Shown here: in pieces, positions 45,339-54,970 of the stretch
How the letters are laid out: each line of letters opens with the position of its first letter
Position numbering within the stretch: position 1 is the stretch's first letter
Assembly: GCF_900176285.1 (NCBI RefSeq)
Contig: NZ_FWXF01000005.1
Coordinates: forward strand, 62,001 to 126,000
Direction of reading: 5' to 3'
DNA from: Desulfacinum hydrothermale DSM 13146
Lineage (GTDB): Bacteria > Desulfobacterota > Syntrophobacteria > Syntrophobacterales > DSM-9756
Length of the DNA: 64,000 nucleotides
Made by a program: the position numbers and the translations under genes
The notes under the pieces: model-generated
Databases searched by the model: none
Seen by the model: the letters and a program-made list of their open reading frames with translations, nothing else
Told to the model about the DNA's origin: nothing

Positions 45339-46064
45339 ATGAAGATCGCTCTTCTTTCCGACATCCACGGCAACCTGGAGGCCTTGCGCCGCGTCCTGGA
45401 AGATGCGGCCACGCAGGCTCCGGACCGGATGATCTGCCTGGGGGACGCCATCGGCTACGGCCCAGAGCCCGATCAGGTGGTGCGGGTTCTCACCCGCAAA
45501 GGGATTCCCACCTTGCTGGGAAACCACGAACTGGCGACCATCCGGCCGGAAATCCGGGACTGGTTCAACCCTTCGGCCCGGCGGTCCTTGGAACGAACCC
45601 TGGAACTCCTTTCCCCCCAGGTCCTCGAACTTCTGCACACCTGGCCCCAGGTGTTGGAACGCGACAACGCGCTCTTCGTCCATGGGTGCCCGCCCGATTC
45701 CATCACACGCTACCTGTTTGAAGTCTCCGACGAGGATTTTCCCCACCTTTTCGAAACATACCCCCACAGACTCTGCTTTGTGGGCCACACCCATGTCCTT
45801 CGCTGGATTTCCTGGGACGGCACGGATCTGGAACGGGGAGTGCCGGGGCCCCAGCCCCTGAAGCTCCTTCCCGAACGACGCTACATTGTGAACGTGGGCA
45901 GCGTGGGCCAGCCCCGGGACGGGGACAATCGGGCCAAATACGTCTTGTGGGATACGGAATCGGACACGATCCAGGTGCGATGCGTGCCCTACGACATCGC
46001 CGCCACGGCGGAAAAGATCCTGGCGTTGGGATTTCCCCGCATCAACGCCGACCGCCTGTGGTGA
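45339..46064 (+). CDS. Calcineurin-like metallophosphoesterase (YfcE-like)
   Basis: A 241-residue dimetal phosphoesterase: LSDIHGNLEAL (residues 6-16), ICLGDAIGYGPEP, LLGNHELA, VHGCPPDS and VGHTHVLRW with NVGSVGQPRDGD. These match the small bacterial Ser/Thr- or phosphodiester-hydrolase group. ATG 45339 aligns with the family; an upstream ATG in frame (45291) adds 16 residues. It lies 39 bp before a Ser/Thr kinase gene, so it may oppose the kinase, an inference from position. Confidence 0.9.
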   Translation: MKIALLSDIHGNLEALRRVLEDAATQAPDRMICLGDAIGYGPEPDQVVRVLTRKGIPTLLGNHELATIRPEIRDWFNPSARRSLERTLELLSPQVLELLHTWPQVLERDNALFVHGCPPDSITRYLFEVSDEDFPHLFETYPHRLCFVGHTHVLRWISWDGTDLERGVPGPQPLKLLPERRYIVNVGSVGQPRDGDNRAKYVLWDTESDTIQVRCVPYDIAATAEKILALGFPRINADRLW

Positions 46065-46103
46065 AGCGGCCTTTTCGAGCGTGATGGAAACGAGCGGGAA
46101 AAG

Positions 46104-47441
46104 ATGCGAAGGATCGGCCGATACACGGTACTGGGTCTTCTGGGACGCGGCGGCATGAGCCGCATCCTCCGCGTGCGTGACGAGGACTCGGGCCGCCTCC
46201 GGGCCCTCAAGATCCTGAACCCCCACCCCTTGCTGCTCAAGACCGCCGGGGAAGGTGCCGTGCGGAGGCTTTTCGCCCAGGAAGCAGAAGTGATGCGATC
46301 CGTCCGGCACCCTCACGTGGCCCGCGTGGTGGACCAAGGAAAAGAGGCGGGACGACCCTATCTGGTGATGGAGTATTTCTGTCACAGCCTGGCGGACCGC
46401 ATCGGAGAGACGGCGACTCTGGAAGACCCCAGCCGGCCTCTGCCCGCCACGGAGTGCTTTCGTCTGGTGCGCCAGATCCTTTCGGGTCTGGACGCCTGTC
46501 ACCGGGCCGGGATCATCCACCGAGACATGAAGCCGGCCAACGTCCTCTTGACCCAATGGGGCGACGCCAAGATCATCGACTTCGGCCTTTCCAGGATCCC
46601 CGGACGCCCCATCGCCCTACGGCCCCAGGTGATCGTGGGGACCCCCTACTATGCGCCCCCGGAACAGGAAAAGGACGCGGAAGCGGCTGGAAAGACGGCG
46701 GATCTTTACGCGGTGGGCGTCCTTTTTTACAGAATCCTGACCGGAAGGCTGCCCGACGATCCGTCCTTTTCTCACCTGCCCCATCCCTTCCACACGGGTC
46801 CCTGGCAGGCCTTTTACCAAAAGGCATGTCATCCCGATCCCTCTCGCAGGTACCCGAACGCCCAAGCCATGGTCCGGGATCTGGACCAACTGCAGCGCGG
46901 GTTCGCCCGGGAACTGGACGCGGTGTGCCGCCTGTGGCACGACGCCGCCCCCCGCTCCATCTCCGGCTCTGCACTCCGGCGCAACCCCGTCAAGGTTCGC
47001 GCCAGGAACGCCAGGCAGGTCTTCCAGCTCGATCCCCTGTGGTGCCCGGAACGTGAAGCCGTCTCCGATCTGGACCCCCACGACCTGACGGTTCGGGACC
47101 GGGCCACCGGGCGGGTGTGGCAGCGGGCGGGTTCGCCGGAACCACTTTCCTGGGATTCCCACCGGCAATACATCGCCCATCTGAACGATTGGGCCTGGGC
47201 CGGACGCACCGACTGGCGCCTGCCCACGGTGGACGAACTGTGCAGCCTGCTCCAGCGGCCCCGTTACCCGGACACCTATTGCCTGGAGCCCGTCTTCGAC
47301 AGGAGATGCCGCTTTCTTTGGAGTGCGGACCGGTGTTCCTTTCGATCGGCCTGGTACGTGGACAGCGATTTGGGCTATGTTTGGCACCAGGACGTTTCGT
47401 GTCCGTTCCATGTGCGGGCCGTGGCGGGTGGAGACGTCTGA
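46104..47441 (+). CDS. Ser/Thr protein kinase with C-terminal DUF1566 domain
   Basis: A 445-residue cytosolic Hanks-type kinase (no transmembrane segment seen). Residues 5-265: Gly loop LLGRGGMSRIL, Lys36 in ALKIL, HRDMKPANVLL, DFG in IIDFGLSRI and the activation segment VGTPYYAPPEQ. Residues about 320-445: DLTVRDRATGRVWQRAGS, LNDWAWAGRTDWRLPTVDEL, RFLWSADR and CPFHVRAVAGG, a DUF1566 (Lcl C-terminal-like, C-type-lectin-like) domain. The fusion of a bare kinase with this domain is uncommon. Neighbours are a phosphoesterase and a YihY membrane protein. Confidence 0.9.
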   Translation: MRRIGRYTVLGLLGRGGMSRILRVRDEDSGRLRALKILNPHPLLLKTAGEGAVRRLFAQEAEVMRSVRHPHVARVVDQGKEAGRPYLVMEYFCHSLADRIGETATLEDPSRPLPATECFRLVRQILSGLDACHRAGIIHRDMKPANVLLTQWGDAKIIDFGLSRIPGRPIALRPQVIVGTPYYAPPEQEKDAEAAGKTADLYAVGVLFYRILTGRLPDDPSFSHLPHPFHTGPWQAFYQKACHPDPSRRYPNAQAMVRDLDQLQRGFARELDAVCRLWHDAAPRSISGSALRRNPVKVRARNARQVFQLDPLWCPEREAVSDLDPHDLTVRDRATGRVWQRAGSPEPLSWDSHRQYIAHLNDWAWAGRTDWRLPTVDELCSLLQRPRYPDTYCLEPVFDRRCRFLWSADRCSFRSAWYVDSDLGYVWHQDVSCPFHVRAVAGGDV

Positions 47442-47472
47442 AAACCGAAACTCTTCATGACAGGAGGGGACC

Positions 47473-48909
47473 GTGCGGTGGGTGGAAAGGATACGCATCG
47501 CCCTCTTTGAAAAGAAGCGATACATTCCCTCGTCCACACGGGAGAAGGCGGCCCGTGCGGGTCGGCTCCTTTACCTGAGCCTGTGGAAATTCAACCGGGA
47601 CTTTTGCTTCGACCGGGCGGCCAGCCTGGCCTTCGCCACCATCATCTCGCTCATCCCCCTGGCCGTTCTCTTTGTGAGCTTCGTGGGGCTTTTGGGCGGC
47701 GGCGAAGAGATCATCCGATACGTCCAGGACAAGGTCTTTCCCGTGGTGGCCCCGGAATTCCAAGACCAGCTGGTGGAATGGCTGGAAAAGTACATCTCTC
47801 CCACGGCCTTCCGGGCGGGACCGGCCGGCCTCATCAACCTGGCCGCCGTGGTGGGCCTGGTCATGGCCGCCCTGAACATCCTGATCACCGCCGAGCGCGT
47901 CTTCAACCACATCTGGCGGGCCAAGGGGACCCGCCACTACTTCCAGAAGGTGACCGCCTTCTGGGTGCTGCTCACTTCCAGCCCCTTCCTCATCCTGGCC
48001 TCCATCTGGGTGGGCAACCTGATCGCGCCCAAGGGCGGAGTGGTGGAGAACTTTCTGAACACCCACTGGTGGGCCGGCGCCGCCTATGGGGGACTGGCAC
48101 CCCTGCTGGTGGAGGCCACCTGCTTCACGCTCATCTACCTCTTTTTGCCGTCCACGCGGGTACAGATCCGAAGCGCGGTGGCGGCGGGCCTGAGCGCCGC
48201 CGTGCTTTGGGAATTTTCCAAGCGGGCCTTTTACCTCTACGTGGCCCGCGCCGTGACCGTCACCAATTTTTACAAGCAACTGGCCACGGTTCCCCTCTTC
48301 TTCCTATGGCTTTTTCTCACCTGGATCATCCTGCTTTGGGGCTGTCAGCTGGCCTACGCCATCCAGAACTTCAAGACGCTGTCGCGACTCCAGGAAAAGG
48401 GCCTGACCGGTCAGAAATACTCCCTGCCCTTCCTGGGCCTCACCCTGCTCTTCTCCATCCATGAAACCTTCATGCAAGGAGAGGATCCCCCCACCCTGGA
48501 AGAGCTGTCCGATCGCATGGAAGTACCCGTGGAGGAACTGGAGGAACTGGCCACCATCTTCTGCGAAGAGGGAATCCTGGTGGAAGACGGGCGGGATCCG
48601 GGAAGATACGTCCTGAAAAGGCACCCGGCGACCATCGCCGTGGACCAGGTGGTTCGCTACCTTTTCGAAAAGGAATTCCCCGCAGAGGCCCAACGCTTTG
48701 CGCCACCCGGGACCGCTCCATCCCCGGAAGAAAACCCGGCCGATGTCTCCCTGAGCGCCGCCGATGCGCTTTTTCGCCGGGCCTACGGGGAGCTTATGAA
48801 TGTCTTTGCCGGAAAGACGCTGGACGAGGCCGTGTGCGATCCCGGCCTGGCCCGTGCCGTGGGAAGGGACGAACGGAGGGTGACGGCCCCAGCGGCACGC
48901 GAGGCGTGA
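47473..48909 (+). CDS. YihY/BrkB family membrane protein with C-terminal helical extension
   Basis: 478 residues; GTG 47473 after AGGAGGGG. Residues 40-300 form the six-helix YihY/UPF0761 core (FDRAASLAFATIISLIPLAV, RHYFQKVTAFWVLLTSSPF, AAVLWEFSKRAFYLYV, LATVPLFFLWLFLTWIILLWG). Beyond it, about residues 320-400 (PTLEELSDRMEVPVEELEEL, EEGILVED) look like a winged-helix-type regulatory domain. The old name RNase BN is not supported for this family. It follows the kinase by 31 bp and could be its membrane target. Confidence 0.88.
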   Translation: MRWVERIRIALFEKKRYIPSSTREKAARAGRLLYLSLWKFNRDFCFDRAASLAFATIISLIPLAVLFVSFVGLLGGGEEIIRYVQDKVFPVVAPEFQDQLVEWLEKYISPTAFRAGPAGLINLAAVVGLVMAALNILITAERVFNHIWRAKGTRHYFQKVTAFWVLLTSSPFLILASIWVGNLIAPKGGVVENFLNTHWWAGAAYGGLAPLLVEATCFTLIYLFLPSTRVQIRSAVAAGLSAAVLWEFSKRAFYLYVARAVTVTNFYKQLATVPLFFLWLFLTWIILLWGCQLAYAIQNFKTLSRLQEKGLTGQKYSLPFLGLTLLFSIHETFMQGEDPPTLEELSDRMEVPVEELEELATIFCEEGILVEDGRDPGRYVLKRHPATIAVDQVVRYLFEKEFPAEAQRFAPPGTAPSPEENPADVSLSAADALFRRAYGELMNVFAGKTLDEAVCDPGLARAVGRDERRVTAPAAREA

Positions 48910-49129
48910 GGCTTTGAGATGGCGGAAAGGGAGGAAACTCCTTGCCCTTTTTCGAAGATTCCAGGTAACCTGACGGCCGCAGGCAACCAGGGCATCGGAG
49001 CCCGGCCGGGCCTTGAGATTCACCCTGGTGGAAAGGATCCGGCCCCGATGCAACGGAGTCCCATCCCCCGCGGGGAGAAGGCCAAGACGGCCGCACCGCG
49101 GGGTCCCAACAGGCAAGCGTATCGCATCC

Positions 49130-50368
49130 ATGGAACTGGAAATAGAAAAGGTCGCAACCTCTCAGAACACCCTGGATCAAGAGGGAAGCCGCTCGCCGGC
49201 GACTATCATCGCCAACGGCGATTCCGTGGATCGCCCGTCCTGGTTCGGGCGATGCCGCCGGGTGGTCTTGAAGGTGGGCAGCGCCGTGCTCACCGGTCCC
49301 CGCGGGCTGGATCGCGTCATGATCCACCGGCTGAGCGACCAGGTGGCGGAGCTGCGCCAACGCGGCCATGAGGTGGTCCTGGTCTCATCGGGGGCCGTGG
49401 CCTCCGGCATGCGCAAGGTGGGCCTGAAGGAACGCCCCAGAACCATCCCCCAAAAACAGGCCACGGCCGCCATCGGCCAGACCTTTCTCATGCACGCCTG
49501 GGAAGAGGCCTTCGACAAGTTCGACATCCTCACGGCCCAGATCCTTCTCACCAATGAGGACCTGGCGCACCGCCACCGCTACCTCAACGCCCGAAACACC
49601 CTGGAGACCCTTCTGGACTGGAACATCATCCCCATCATCAACGAAAACGACACGGTGGTGGTGGAAGAGATCAAGTTCGGCGACAACGACCAGCTGTCCG
49701 CCCTGATCGCGGGTCTCGTGGGAGCCGACCTGGTGGTGAACCTGACCGACACCCAGGGCCTGTACGACTGCGACCCCCGCTTCCACCGGGATGCGAACCT
49801 GATCCGGGTGGTGCGCGGCTTCAGCCCCAAGTTGCTGGCCTGTGCCACCCCGCAACCGGGATCGGTGGGTACCGGCGGTATGTGGAGCAAGGTGAACGCC
49901 GCCAAGCGGTGCCTGGCCTCGGGCATCCCCATGGTCATCGCCCCGGGCCGGGAAAAGGACGTGCTGCTGCGCCTCTTCCAGGGCGAGGTTCTGGGCACCC
50001 TGTTCCTTCCCAAGGAACGGCTCTACCATGGCAAGAAGGTGTGGTTGGCCAATCTGCCCAAGCCGGCGGGCGACCTGGTGCTGGATCCGGGAGCGGTGCG
50101 GGCGTTGCAAAAATCGGGAAAGTCGCTGCTGCCCATCGGGATCCGCCAAGTGCGCGGATCCTTCGGCGTGGGCGCCCCCGTTCGGTGCCTGTCCGAAGAC
50201 GGCACCCTGGTGGGGGTGGGGCTTACCAACTACAAGGCCTCGGAGATCGACAAGATCAAGGGGCATCACAGCGACGACATCGAAACGCTGATCGGCTACA
50301 AGCACTCGGACGAGGTGATTCATCGAAACAACTTCGTTTTGGTGGACCCCCCCGTGAACGGCATGTGA
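49130..50368 (+). CDS. proB: Glutamate 5-kinase
   Basis: First step of proline synthesis. 412 residues: amino-acid-kinase domain (RRVVLKVGSAVLTGPRGLD at about 43, VSSGAVASGM, NENDTVVVEEIKFGDNDQLSA, SVGTGGMWSKVNAAK) followed by a PUA domain from about 315 (KSLLPIGIRQVRGSFGVGAPV). The N-terminus is about 40 residues longer than usual if started at ATG 49130; a later start is possible. It is the first gene of the conserved order proB-proA-nadD-rsfS; the usual upstream obgE is absent here. Confidence 0.95.
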   Translation: MELEIEKVATSQNTLDQEGSRSPATIIANGDSVDRPSWFGRCRRVVLKVGSAVLTGPRGLDRVMIHRLSDQVAELRQRGHEVVLVSSGAVASGMRKVGLKERPRTIPQKQATAAIGQTFLMHAWEEAFDKFDILTAQILLTNEDLAHRHRYLNARNTLETLLDWNIIPIINENDTVVVEEIKFGDNDQLSALIAGLVGADLVVNLTDTQGLYDCDPRFHRDANLIRVVRGFSPKLLACATPQPGSVGTGGMWSKVNAAKRCLASGIPMVIAPGREKDVLLRLFQGEVLGTLFLPKERLYHGKKVWLANLPKPAGDLVLDPGAVRALQKSGKSLLPIGIRQVRGSFGVGAPVRCLSEDGTLVGVGLTNYKASEIDKIKGHHSDDIETLIGYKHSDEVIHRNNFVLVDPPVNGM

Positions 50369-50464
50369 CACACCGGGTGCAACACCCGGGCGACACCAGT
50401 TCATACCGCGATTCACAGGTCCAGGGTTTCACCTTTTTCACCAACACTTGGAGGAGGAGACACG

Positions 50465-51721
50465 GTGGGTATCCGGGATGAAATGATCGCCATGGGACAG
50501 CGGGCCAAGGCCGCCGCCCACGAGATGGCCAAGGCCGACATGGAGACCAAGCGGACCTTCCTGGAGCGCACGGCCGAACGGATCCTGGAGCAAAAGGATC
50601 GCATCGCGGCCGAAAACGCCAAGGACATCCAGGCGGCGGAGGCCAAGGGGCTGCCCAAGGCCAAGGTGGACCGGCTGCGCCTGAGCGACAAGGTGCTGCG
50701 CGAAATGACCGACGGCCTCCGGCAGGTGGCCGCCCTCTCCGATCCCGTGGGACAGATCACCGGTATGTGGACCCGACCCAACGGGCTTCGAGTGGGCCGT
50801 ATGCGCATCCCCCTGGGCGTGGTGGGCATCATCTACGAATCCCGACCCAACGTGACCGTGGACGCCGCGGGGCTCTGCATCAAGGCCGGAAACGCCGTGA
50901 TCCTTCGAGGCGGGTCCGAAGCCATCCATTCCAACCGATGCCTGGCCGCCATCCTCCAGGAATCCTTGAAGGAGACGGGTTTTCCCGAGGCGGCCGTCCA
51001 GGTGGTGGGCACCACGGACCGGCAAGCGGTCTTGGAGCTGCTCAAGTTGGAAGAGCACATCGACGTCATGATTCCCCGCGGTGGAGAAGAGCTCATCCGG
51101 TTCGTGGCGGAAAACGCCCGTATGCCCGTACTCAAGCACTACAAGGGCGTCTGTCACATCTACGTGGACGAGGCCGCGGACCTGGACATGGCCCAGCAGG
51201 TCTGCCTGAACGCCAAGGTGCAGCGCCCGGGCGTGTGCAACGCCATGGAAACCTTGCTGGTGCACAAGAAGATCGCTTCCGCCTTCCTGCCGCCCATGGC
51301 CGAGGCCTTCCGTGGCCAGGGGGTGGAACTGCGGGGGTGTCCGGCCACCCGGGATCTGGTACCGGAATGTGTGCCCGCCACGGAAGAGGACTGGAGTGCC
51401 GAATACCTGGATCTCATCCTGGCGGTCAAGGTGGTGGAATCCATGGCGGAGGCCATCGAGCACATCACCCGATACGGCTCCGCCCACACGGAAGCCATCC
51501 TGACCGAAAACATCGACCGGGCCATGGCGTTTATTCAAGAGGTGCAGTCCAGCCTGGTCCTGGTGAACGCTTCCACCCGGTTCAATGACGGCTACCAACT
51601 GGGGCTGGGCGCGGAAATCGGCATTTCCACGTCCCGCCTGCACGCCTTCGGGCCCATGGGGGTTGAGGAACTGACCACCACCAAGTTCATCGCCTTCGGG
51701 ACCGGGCAACTGCGGACCTAG
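50465..51721 (+). CDS. proA: Glutamate-5-semialdehyde dehydrogenase (gamma-glutamyl phosphate reductase)
   Basis: Second step of proline synthesis, reducing the product of ProB with NADPH. 418 residues; GTG 50465 after GGAGGAG. Family text: [45 protein letters not shown] and the catalytic Cys in [13 protein letters not shown]. The C-terminus [19 protein letters not shown] is complete. Separated from proB by 96 bp and from nadD by 5 bp. Confidence 0.97.
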   Translation: MGIRDEMIAMGQRAKAAAHEMAKADMETKRTFLERTAERILEQKDRIAAENAKDIQAAEAKGLPKAKVDRLRLSDKVLREMTDGLRQVAALSDPVGQITGMWTRPNGLRVGRMRIPLGVVGIIYESRPNVTVDAAGLCIKAGNAVILRGGSEAIHSNRCLAAILQESLKETGFPEAAVQVVGTTDRQAVLELLKLEEHIDVMIPRGGEELIRFVAENARMPVLKHYKGVCHIYVDEAADLDMAQQVCLNAKVQRPGVCNAMETLLVHKKIASAFLPPMAEAFRGQGVELRGCPATRDLVPECVPATEEDWSAEYLDLILAVKVVESMAEAIEHITRYGSAHTEAILTENIDRAMAFIQEVQSSLVLVNASTRFNDGYQLGLGAEIGISTSRLHAFGPMGVEELTTTKFIAFGTGQLRT

Positions 51722-51726
51722 AGACC

Positions 51727-52422
51727 ATGGGGGATGGAGGGACGCGACGCATCGGGATCCTGGGCGGGACCTTCAATCCGGTCCACCTGGGGCACCTACG
51801 CATGGCCGAGGAGGCCCTGGAACTCTTGTCCCTCCATCGATGCCTCTTCATCCCGGCGTGGGTCCCACCCCACAAGCCCGACCAGAAGATCGTGGGCTTC
51901 GAACACCGCTGGCGGATGCTGGAACAGGCCATCGCCGGCCATCCTCGCTTCCGTCTCTCCGATGTGGAGCGCCGCCTGCAGGGAAAATCCTATACCCTGA
52001 ACACTCTGCGCGCCTTGCGGGAAGAACTTCCGCCCGGGCGCGTCCTGATCCTTCTGGTGGGAGCCGACGCCTTCTTCGAGATGCCCTCCTGGTGGCGTTT
52101 CCGGGAGATCTTCCGTCTGGCCCAGGTGGCCTTTTTCCAGAGGCCTTCCCAGGTGTGCAGCGACCCCCTGAACTTTCTCAGACACCATCTGAGTCCGGAC
52201 TACCGTTGGGATGAGCGCACCGGCCACTATGTTTCGGATCGCTTCCAGCCGGTTCGGCCCCTGCAGACCACCCGCCTGGAGATCTCCTCGTCCCAGATTC
52301 GAACCCAGGTGGCGCAAGGCAAATCCATTCGATTCCTGGTTCCCGACGCGGTTCTGGATTATATTGAAAGAAAGAGACTCTACTTGCCCACGGGCAACAG
52401 CCGTGACCACGAAGGAGGTTGA
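51727..52422 (+). CDS. nadD: Nicotinate-nucleotide adenylyltransferase
   Basis: Adenylates nicotinate mononucleotide in NAD synthesis. 231 residues with the nucleotidyltransferase motif GGTFNPVHLGHL (residues 13-24), AWVPPHK, LLVGADAF and the ISSSQIR C-terminal motif. ATG 51727 follows the proA stop by 5 bp. Its stop overlaps the rsfS ribosome binding region. Confidence 0.96.
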   Translation: MGDGGTRRIGILGGTFNPVHLGHLRMAEEALELLSLHRCLFIPAWVPPHKPDQKIVGFEHRWRMLEQAIAGHPRFRLSDVERRLQGKSYTLNTLRALREELPPGRVLILLVGADAFFEMPSWWRFREIFRLAQVAFFQRPSQVCSDPLNFLRHHLSPDYRWDERTGHYVSDRFQPVRPLQTTRLEISSSQIRTQVAQGKSIRFLVPDAVLDYIERKRLYLPTGNSRDHEGG

Positions 52423-52430
52423 TCGATTCT

Positions 52431-52835
52431 GTGAAAAGGCCGCTGACCAGCAAACCCAAGATGAGCTCCCTGGAAATGGCCCTGTCCTGTGTTCGGGAAG
52501 CCGACGACCGCAAGGCCATGGACCTGGTTCTATTGGACGTCTCCCAACTCACCTCTTTTGCCGATTATTTCATTATCTGCAGCGGGCGCTCCAGCCGTCA
52601 GGTCCAGGGCATCGCCGATGCGGTGCGATCCAAGCTTCGGGACCTGGGCGTGCGACCCTACGGTGTGGAAGGCGAGCGGGAAGGCCAATGGGTCCTCCTG
52701 GATTACGGGGATGTGATCATGCACATCTTCTACGAGCCGGTGCGCGCCTTCTACGACCTGGAAAGCCTGTGGTCCGACGCCAAGGTGATTCCCCTGGAAG
52801 CCCACCGGGGCCTGGGGCCGGACGAGCCGGGCTAG
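52431..52835 (+). CDS. rsfS: Ribosomal silencing factor RsfS
   Basis: Binds ribosomal protein uL14 and blocks subunit joining under starvation. 134 residues if started at GTG 52431 (12 nt after GGAGG); TTG 52419 abuts the site too closely. Family core: LVLLDVSQLTSFADYFIICSG, SSRQVQGIADAV, EREGQWVLLDYGDVIMHIF and REFYDLE-like YEPVRAFYDLESLW. The TAG stop coincides with the left end of repeat copy 3. Confidence 0.95.
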   Translation: MKRPLTSKPKMSSLEMALSCVREADDRKAMDLVLLDVSQLTSFADYFIICSGRSSRQVQGIADAVRSKLRDLGVRPYGVEGEREGQWVLLDYGDVIMHIFYEPVRAFYDLESLWSDAKVIPLEAHRGLGPDEPG

Positions 52836-52935
52836 GAGCTTGTCCGACAATGCCGATTTTAGAAGTTTTGGGTATGCTAAGTGTTCGAAATTGCGTTGGC
52901 CCCAATGGATGGTTTGACGTTCTCAGACAGCCTCA
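52835..52935. repeat. MITE/REP-like element copy 3 (short)
   Basis: Left end GGAGCTTGTCCGACAATG (52835-52852) begins at the last base of the rsfS stop; right end GTTCTCAGACAGCCTC (to 52935) is an imperfect inverted match (9 of 12 in the core). It lacks the palindrome. About 100 bp, so a deleted derivative. Confidence 0.6.
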
Positions 52936-53123
52936 TTGGAACGTGTTTCAAAGGCGCCTGGAGGGTCCCTCGTAAGACCGTCCGGGCGGCGTGAGCAAAG
53001 AAGACATGCCCTGTGGAGGCCGGGTTGCGCCACGAAGAAGACGGTCATCCTGAGCCTTTTCGGAAAGCCGCTGAGGAGGCTGTGTGAAAAGATCAGCCAC
53101 TGCCGTCAAAGAGTCTTGAACCC

Positions 53124-54527
53124 ATGGAACGAAAAGCTCCCCTCCTTGTAGTGTGCTTGCTGGTGCTTTCGCTTTTTCTGGGATCCCCGTCCGCCTGGGG
53201 TTTGGATCTGAAGGAAGAAAAGGAATTGGGGCGGGAAATCCTCAAGACGATCCGCCAGCACTACCGCCTCATCAACGACCAAGAGGTGGCCGGCTACGTG
53301 CAATCCGTGGGGCAACGGGTGGTGAAAAGCCTGGGGGCCACCCATTACGACTACCGCTTTTTCGTCATCGACGACGGCACCCCCAATGCCTTCGCCATTC
53401 CCGGGGGCTATGTGTTCCTGTTTCGAGGGATCATCGAACTCATGGATTCGGAAGCCGAACTGGCCAGTATCATCTGCCACGAGGTGGCCCACGTGCAGGC
53501 GCGCCACGTCAAAAAAATGTTGGAAAAGGGGCGTGTACTCAACATCGCCGCCATGGCGGGAGCCCTTGCGGGAGCGTTCTTGGGACTGCAAGGCGACGCC
53601 GCCCAGGCCATCGCCGTGGGGAGCATGGCCGGTGCCAAGTCACTGGCGCTCAAATTCAGCCGGGAAAACGAAGAGGAGGCGGACCGATTGGGATTCAGAT
53701 ACCTGTGCGCTGCAGGCTACGACCCGTACGCCATGGTCTCCATCATGCGCAAGATGAACCGGATGGGCTGGCAAAGCGACTCCCGGATCCCCTCCTATCT
53801 GCGCACCCACCCCGCCCTGGGAGAACGGTTGGGGTACCTGGAGCTTCTGGCCCAGAACGCCGCCACCTCCCATGCGACCTGCACCGTCCGGGATCCCATG
53901 GGGGATTTCCCACTGGTGCAGGCCGTACTCATGAGCCGCCATACGGATCCGGCGGTGGCCCGGGACCGCTTCCGGGCGTGGCTCCATGATGACACCCACC
54001 GGGTGGGGGCCGCCTATGGCCTGGGCCGCCTGGCCTTGGACAAGGGCGAGGTGAAAGAGGCCTTGGGCTATCTACGCCGGGCGGCGGCCTGGAAGCCGGA
54101 CAGCGTCCTTATCCTCAGCGCCCTGGGCGACGTGTACCACAAGATGGGACGCCTGGACGAGGCCACGAAAGCCCTGGAAGAGGCGCTCAAACGGGAACCC
54201 GACTCGCCGGTGGCGCACCTTCGCCTGGGACTGGTCCTCCAGGACCAAGGCCGCTGGCAGCAGGCCCTGCAGCACCTGAAAAAGGCCGAAAGCCTGGCCC
54301 CTTACAATCCCCTCCTGGACTACCACCTGGGCATCCTTTACGGGCGCATCGACCAACTGGGCGACGCCCACTACTTCCTGGGCCGCTACTATCAACGAAC
54401 GGGCAACCGCAAGCTCGCCGCCTTCCATTACGAAAAGGCCCGCTCCCACCTGCCGGAATCCGACCCCCGGCAGAAGAAAATCGACGACGCCCTCAAAGGA
54501 CCCCACAAGAAAGAGCGTCCCGGCTGA
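53124..54527 (+). CDS. BepA-like periplasmic M48 metalloprotease with TPR repeats
   Basis: 467 residues. Signal peptide 1-26 (LLVVCLLVLSLFLGSPSAWG). The M48 domain has TPNAFAIPGGYVFLFRGII, HEVAH at 119-123 and the third zinc ligand in NEEEADRLGFRY. From about 310 there are several TPRs (ALGDVYHKMGRLDEATKALE, LGLVLQDQGRWQQALQHLKK). BepA-type proteins assemble or degrade outer-membrane LPS-transport proteins. ATG 53124 is preceded by no strong Shine-Dalgarno site. Monocistronic. Confidence 0.92.
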   Translation: MERKAPLLVVCLLVLSLFLGSPSAWGLDLKEEKELGREILKTIRQHYRLINDQEVAGYVQSVGQRVVKSLGATHYDYRFFVIDDGTPNAFAIPGGYVFLFRGIIELMDSEAELASIICHEVAHVQARHVKKMLEKGRVLNIAAMAGALAGAFLGLQGDAAQAIAVGSMAGAKSLALKFSRENEEEADRLGFRYLCAAGYDPYAMVSIMRKMNRMGWQSDSRIPSYLRTHPALGERLGYLELLAQNAATSHATCTVRDPMGDFPLVQAVLMSRHTDPAVARDRFRAWLHDDTHRVGAAYGLGRLALDKGEVKEALGYLRRAAAWKPDSVLILSALGDVYHKMGRLDEATKALEEALKREPDSPVAHLRLGLVLQDQGRWQQALQHLKKAESLAPYNPLLDYHLGILYGRIDQLGDAHYFLGRYYQRTGNRKLAAFHYEKARSHLPESDPRQKKIDDALKGPHKKERPG

Positions 54528-54970
54528 TCCCAGCCGTCTGGAAAGGGACGCCCCCGGCCCTGCCGACGCCCACCCTTGTCCGCCGCATTCCCGGCAAGGC
54601 CCGGATTCCAGGGGCCTGCTCGAAAGACGGGGGATGAACGCATGTCTCGTGGCGCAGCCCGTTGGGGTTGGGCAAGGACCCCCGGCCGTGGCATGGGCCA
54701 TCGCGGACGGCCCGCCCTTCATGGGGTTCGGAGACCACGGGATGGCCCGGCCCGTTTGGACGCGATCCGCCTTTGTCTTTTCGCAGCCATGAAGGCCCAC
54801 GCCACGAAAAAGGGGGCGTTTCTCCCGCTGTCTCACCAACTTCCAGGGGGTATGGTCCGGATACCGCTTGACGATTTCCAAAACCCGGTGCTAGTGATCT
54901 TGCCAATGTGAAGAGAAAAGACGTGTTTTGCCACAATCGTCCTCAATAACCGGGGGAAGTGGAGGGACCC
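54528..54970. other. Intergenic region upstream of serA with candidate promoter
   Basis: No gene is supported. A plausible sigma-70 promoter is TTGACG (54868-54873), 18 bp, TAGTGA (54892-54897), 73 bp before the serA start. A hairpin terminator for the upstream protease is not obvious. Confidence 0.4.
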
